DNA of 8,049 nucleotides from Tepidimonas sp. (GTDB lineage: Bacteria; Pseudomonadota; Gammaproteobacteria; Burkholderiales; Burkholderiaceae_C), in contig JANWZF010000059.1 in assembly GCA_025054905.1 (NCBI GenBank), forward strand, positions 1 through 8,049, given 5' to 3'. Each line of letters opens with the position of its first letter. Position 1 is the first letter of the stretch. Positions 6,608-8,049 of this stretch are shown here, one piece after another. Under the pieces are notes generated by a model. That model made no database searches, was not told the origin of the DNA, and was given only the letters and a program-made list of their open reading frames with translations. The translations under genes were made by a program, and so were the position numbers.

Positions 6608-6628
6608 GCGCACGGTTCGCCCGATACC

Positions 6629-8049
6629 ATGAACCCCTGCGAGCCAACTCCGCCCCCGCGTACTCCGACGCGCGTGCTGCGCCTGCTGTTGGGCGACCAG
6701 CTCAACCCACTGCACCCATGGTTGCGCGAGGTGCGTCCCGATGTGCTGTACGTCCTGATGGAGGTGCGCAGCGAAACCGATGTCGTTGACCACCACGCGC
6801 AAAAGGTGCTGGCCATCTTTGCCGCCATGCGGGCGCTGGCGGCGCAGCTGCGCGCGCGTGGCCACCGCGTGCGCTACCTGCCACTGGACCATCCGCACAA
6901 CCGCCAAAGCATCCCCGCCAACCTGCAGGCGCTGCTGCAGGCGCATGGCGCCGAAGCGGTCGAGCTGCAGCAGCCCGACGAATGGCGCCTGGACGACGAG
7001 CTGCGCCGCTGGGCCGCCCAGGCTGGCGTGCCGGTGCGGATCGTGGACAGCGGGCACTTTCTGCTGCCGCGCGACGGCGTCGCCCAGCTTCTCGGCAGGC
7101 AGCGGCGCTGGGTCATGGAGCACCTCTACCGTCACGTGCGGCGCCAATACCGCGTGCTGATGGATGGTGATCGGCCGCTAGGGGGACGCTGGAACTTTGA
7201 CGCCGACAACCGCAGCCCCTGGCGTGGCCAGCCCCCCGAGCCAGCGGATCCACGCCCGCGACACGATGTACGCGCGCTGTGGCAGCTGCTGCAAACGCAC
7301 GGTGTGGTCACGGTCGGCCATCCCCAGGCCGACGCCCTGCCCTGGCCTCTGACCCGCGCCCAGGCGCTGACGCAGCTGGATGCCTTCATCGAGCACAGCC
7401 TGCCTCACTTCGGCCCCTATCAGGACGCCTTGGCGCAGGGTCACCCGCGTCTGTTTCACTCCCAACTCTCCTGGGCGCTCAACGTCAAGCTGCTGCATCC
7501 GCTGGAAGTGGTCCGGCGCGCCGAAGCGGCCTACCACGCGGGCGCAGCACCGCTGGCCAGCGTCGAGGGCTTCATCCGCCAAATCCTCGGCTGGCGCGAA
7601 TACGTCCGCGGCGTCTACTGGACCCACATGCCCGGCTACACGACGCGCAATGCACTGGGGCACACCCGCGCGCTGCCACGCTGGTACTGGGATGGCCAGA
7701 CCGACATGGCCTGCCTGCGCGCCGCGATCGGGCAGACGCTGCAGCACGCCTACGCCCACCACATCCAACGCCTGATGGTCACCGGCAACTTTGCCCTGCT
7801 GGCCGGCTGCGACCCCGCGCAGGTGCACCGCTGGTACCTGGGCGTCTACATCGACGCCTTCGAGTGGGTGGAAGCCCCCAACACCCTGGGCATGAGCCAA
7901 TGGGCCGACGGTGGCCTGATGGCCACCAAGCCCTACGCGGCCAGCGCCGCCTACCTCAAGCGCATGGGCGACCACTGCCACCATTGCCGCTACGATCCGC
8001 GCCAGCGCATCGGCCCGCAGGCCTGTCCGTTCAACGCGCTGTACTGGGA
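6629..8049 (+). CDS. Iron-sulfur bacterial cryptochrome/photolyase (FeS-BCP, PhrB-type (6-4) photolyase), 3'-partial
   Basis: The reading frame from ATG 6629 stays open to the window end, giving 473 complete codons. It closely follows Agrobacterium PhrB, the prokaryotic (6-4) photolyase carrying FAD, a lumazine antenna and a [4Fe-4S] cluster. Seen: LLLGDQL near the N terminus, GGRWNFDADNRSP in the linker, VEGFIRQILGWREYVRGVYW, AYAHHIQRLMVTGNFALLAG, HRWYLGVYIDAFEWVE, MSQWADGG, and the C-terminal CHHCRYDP and CPFNALYW. Cysteines C362, C450, C453 and C466 match the PhrB cluster ligands (350, 438, 441, 454) at a constant offset of 12. The same offset places H377/H378, W354, W402 and Y403 on PhrB H365/H366, W342, W390 and Y391, which serve (6-4) catalysis and electron transfer. 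The first 15 residues are a Pro-rich extension; GTG 6674 could be an alternative start. About 45 C-terminal residues are missing. A cryptochrome-like regulatory role, as for Rhodobacter CryB, is also possible. Confidence 0.95.
   Translation, partial: MNPCEPTPPPRTPTRVLRLLLGDQLNPLHPWLREVRPDVLYVLMEVRSETDVVDHHAQKVLAIFAAMRALAAQLRARGHRVRYLPLDHPHNRQSIPANLQALLQAHGAEAVELQQPDEWRLDDELRRWAAQAGVPVRIVDSGHFLLPRDGVAQLLGRQRRWVMEHLYRHVRRQYRVLMDGDRPLGGRWNFDADNRSPWRGQPPEPADPRPRHDVRALWQLLQTHGVVTVGHPQADALPWPLTRAQALTQLDAFIEHSLPHFGPYQDALAQGHPRLFHSQLSWALNVKLLHPLEVVRRAEAAYHAGAAPLASVEGFIRQILGWREYVRGVYWTHMPGYTTRNALGHTRALPRWYWDGQTDMACLRAAIGQTLQHAYAHHIQRLMVTGNFALLAGCDPAQVHRWYLGVYIDAFEWVEAPNTLGMSQWADGGLMATKPYAASAAYLKRMGDHCHHCRYDPRQRIGPQACPFNALYW

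Noticed and set aside
6608..6628. Possible promoter or terminator in the gap before the FeS-BCP gene
   Set aside because: Only 21 nt, with no hairpin followed by a T-run and no -35/-10-like pair; it is an ordinary intra-operon gap.
7178..7984. 268-codon open frame on the - strand opposite the FeS-BCP gene
   Set aside because: It is Gly/Val/Ala-rich with no recognisable motif, and the + strand holds a full set of conserved FeS-BCP residues throughout the same interval.

Overview
The window is a very GC-rich (about 70% by eye), gene-dense stretch in which nine genes all lie on the + strand, with gaps of at most 21 nt or short overlaps. Codon use is strongly GC-ending throughout. Protein content and composition suggest a proteobacterium, most likely a betaproteobacterium of the Burkholderiales. 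That placement is an inference from general character, because no rRNA or other phylogenetic marker is present. Both outer genes run off the window, so this is the interior of a longer operon. No RNA gene, mobile element, CRISPR array, promoter or terminator was recognised.

Layout: (1) positions 1-1065 are the 3' part of a cyclopropane-fatty-acid-synthase-like SAM methyltransferase. (2) 1034-1651 is an exported chalcone-isomerase-like protein. (3) 1648-2955 is a melibiose-carrier-type (GPH/MFS) membrane transporter. (4) 2952-3548 is a DUF3833-type lipoprotein. (5) 3545-4315 is a short-chain dehydrogenase/reductase. (6) 4336-4773 is a small NTF2/SnoaL-like protein. (7) 4788-6446 is a cryptochrome/photolyase-family flavoprotein. 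(8) 6461-6607 is a 48-residue DUF2256 cysteine-rich mini-protein. (9) From 6629 to the end is an iron-sulfur bacterial cryptochrome/photolyase (FeS-BCP, (6-4) photolyase type), truncated about 45 residues before its expected C terminus.

Genes 1-5 overlap end to start: 32 nt for the first pair, then three consecutive ATGA overlaps. Genes 6-9 are separated by 14-21 nt, and two of them have good Shine-Dalgarno sequences. The operon therefore looks like two joined blocks: a lipid/envelope block and a DNA photorepair block, with the SnoaL-like gene at the junction.

The combination of a CFA-like methylase, chalcone-isomerase-like protein, GPH-type carrier, DUF3833 lipoprotein, SDR and SnoaL-like protein with photolyases is a recurring proteobacterial neighbourhood. 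It is often controlled by light (B12-dependent LitR/MerR-type regulators) or singlet oxygen (RpoE-ChrR). The likely physiology is a response to light and photo-oxidative stress, in which membrane acyl chains are modified while UV lesions in DNA are reversed. The regulator, and the amine-oxidase-like and DUF1365 partners often found next to the methylase, would be expected upstream, outside the window. The least understood parts are the envelope proteins with no assigned reaction, the DUF2256 mini-protein between two photolyases, and the first photolyase-like protein, in which canonical flavin-site residues appear to be replaced.
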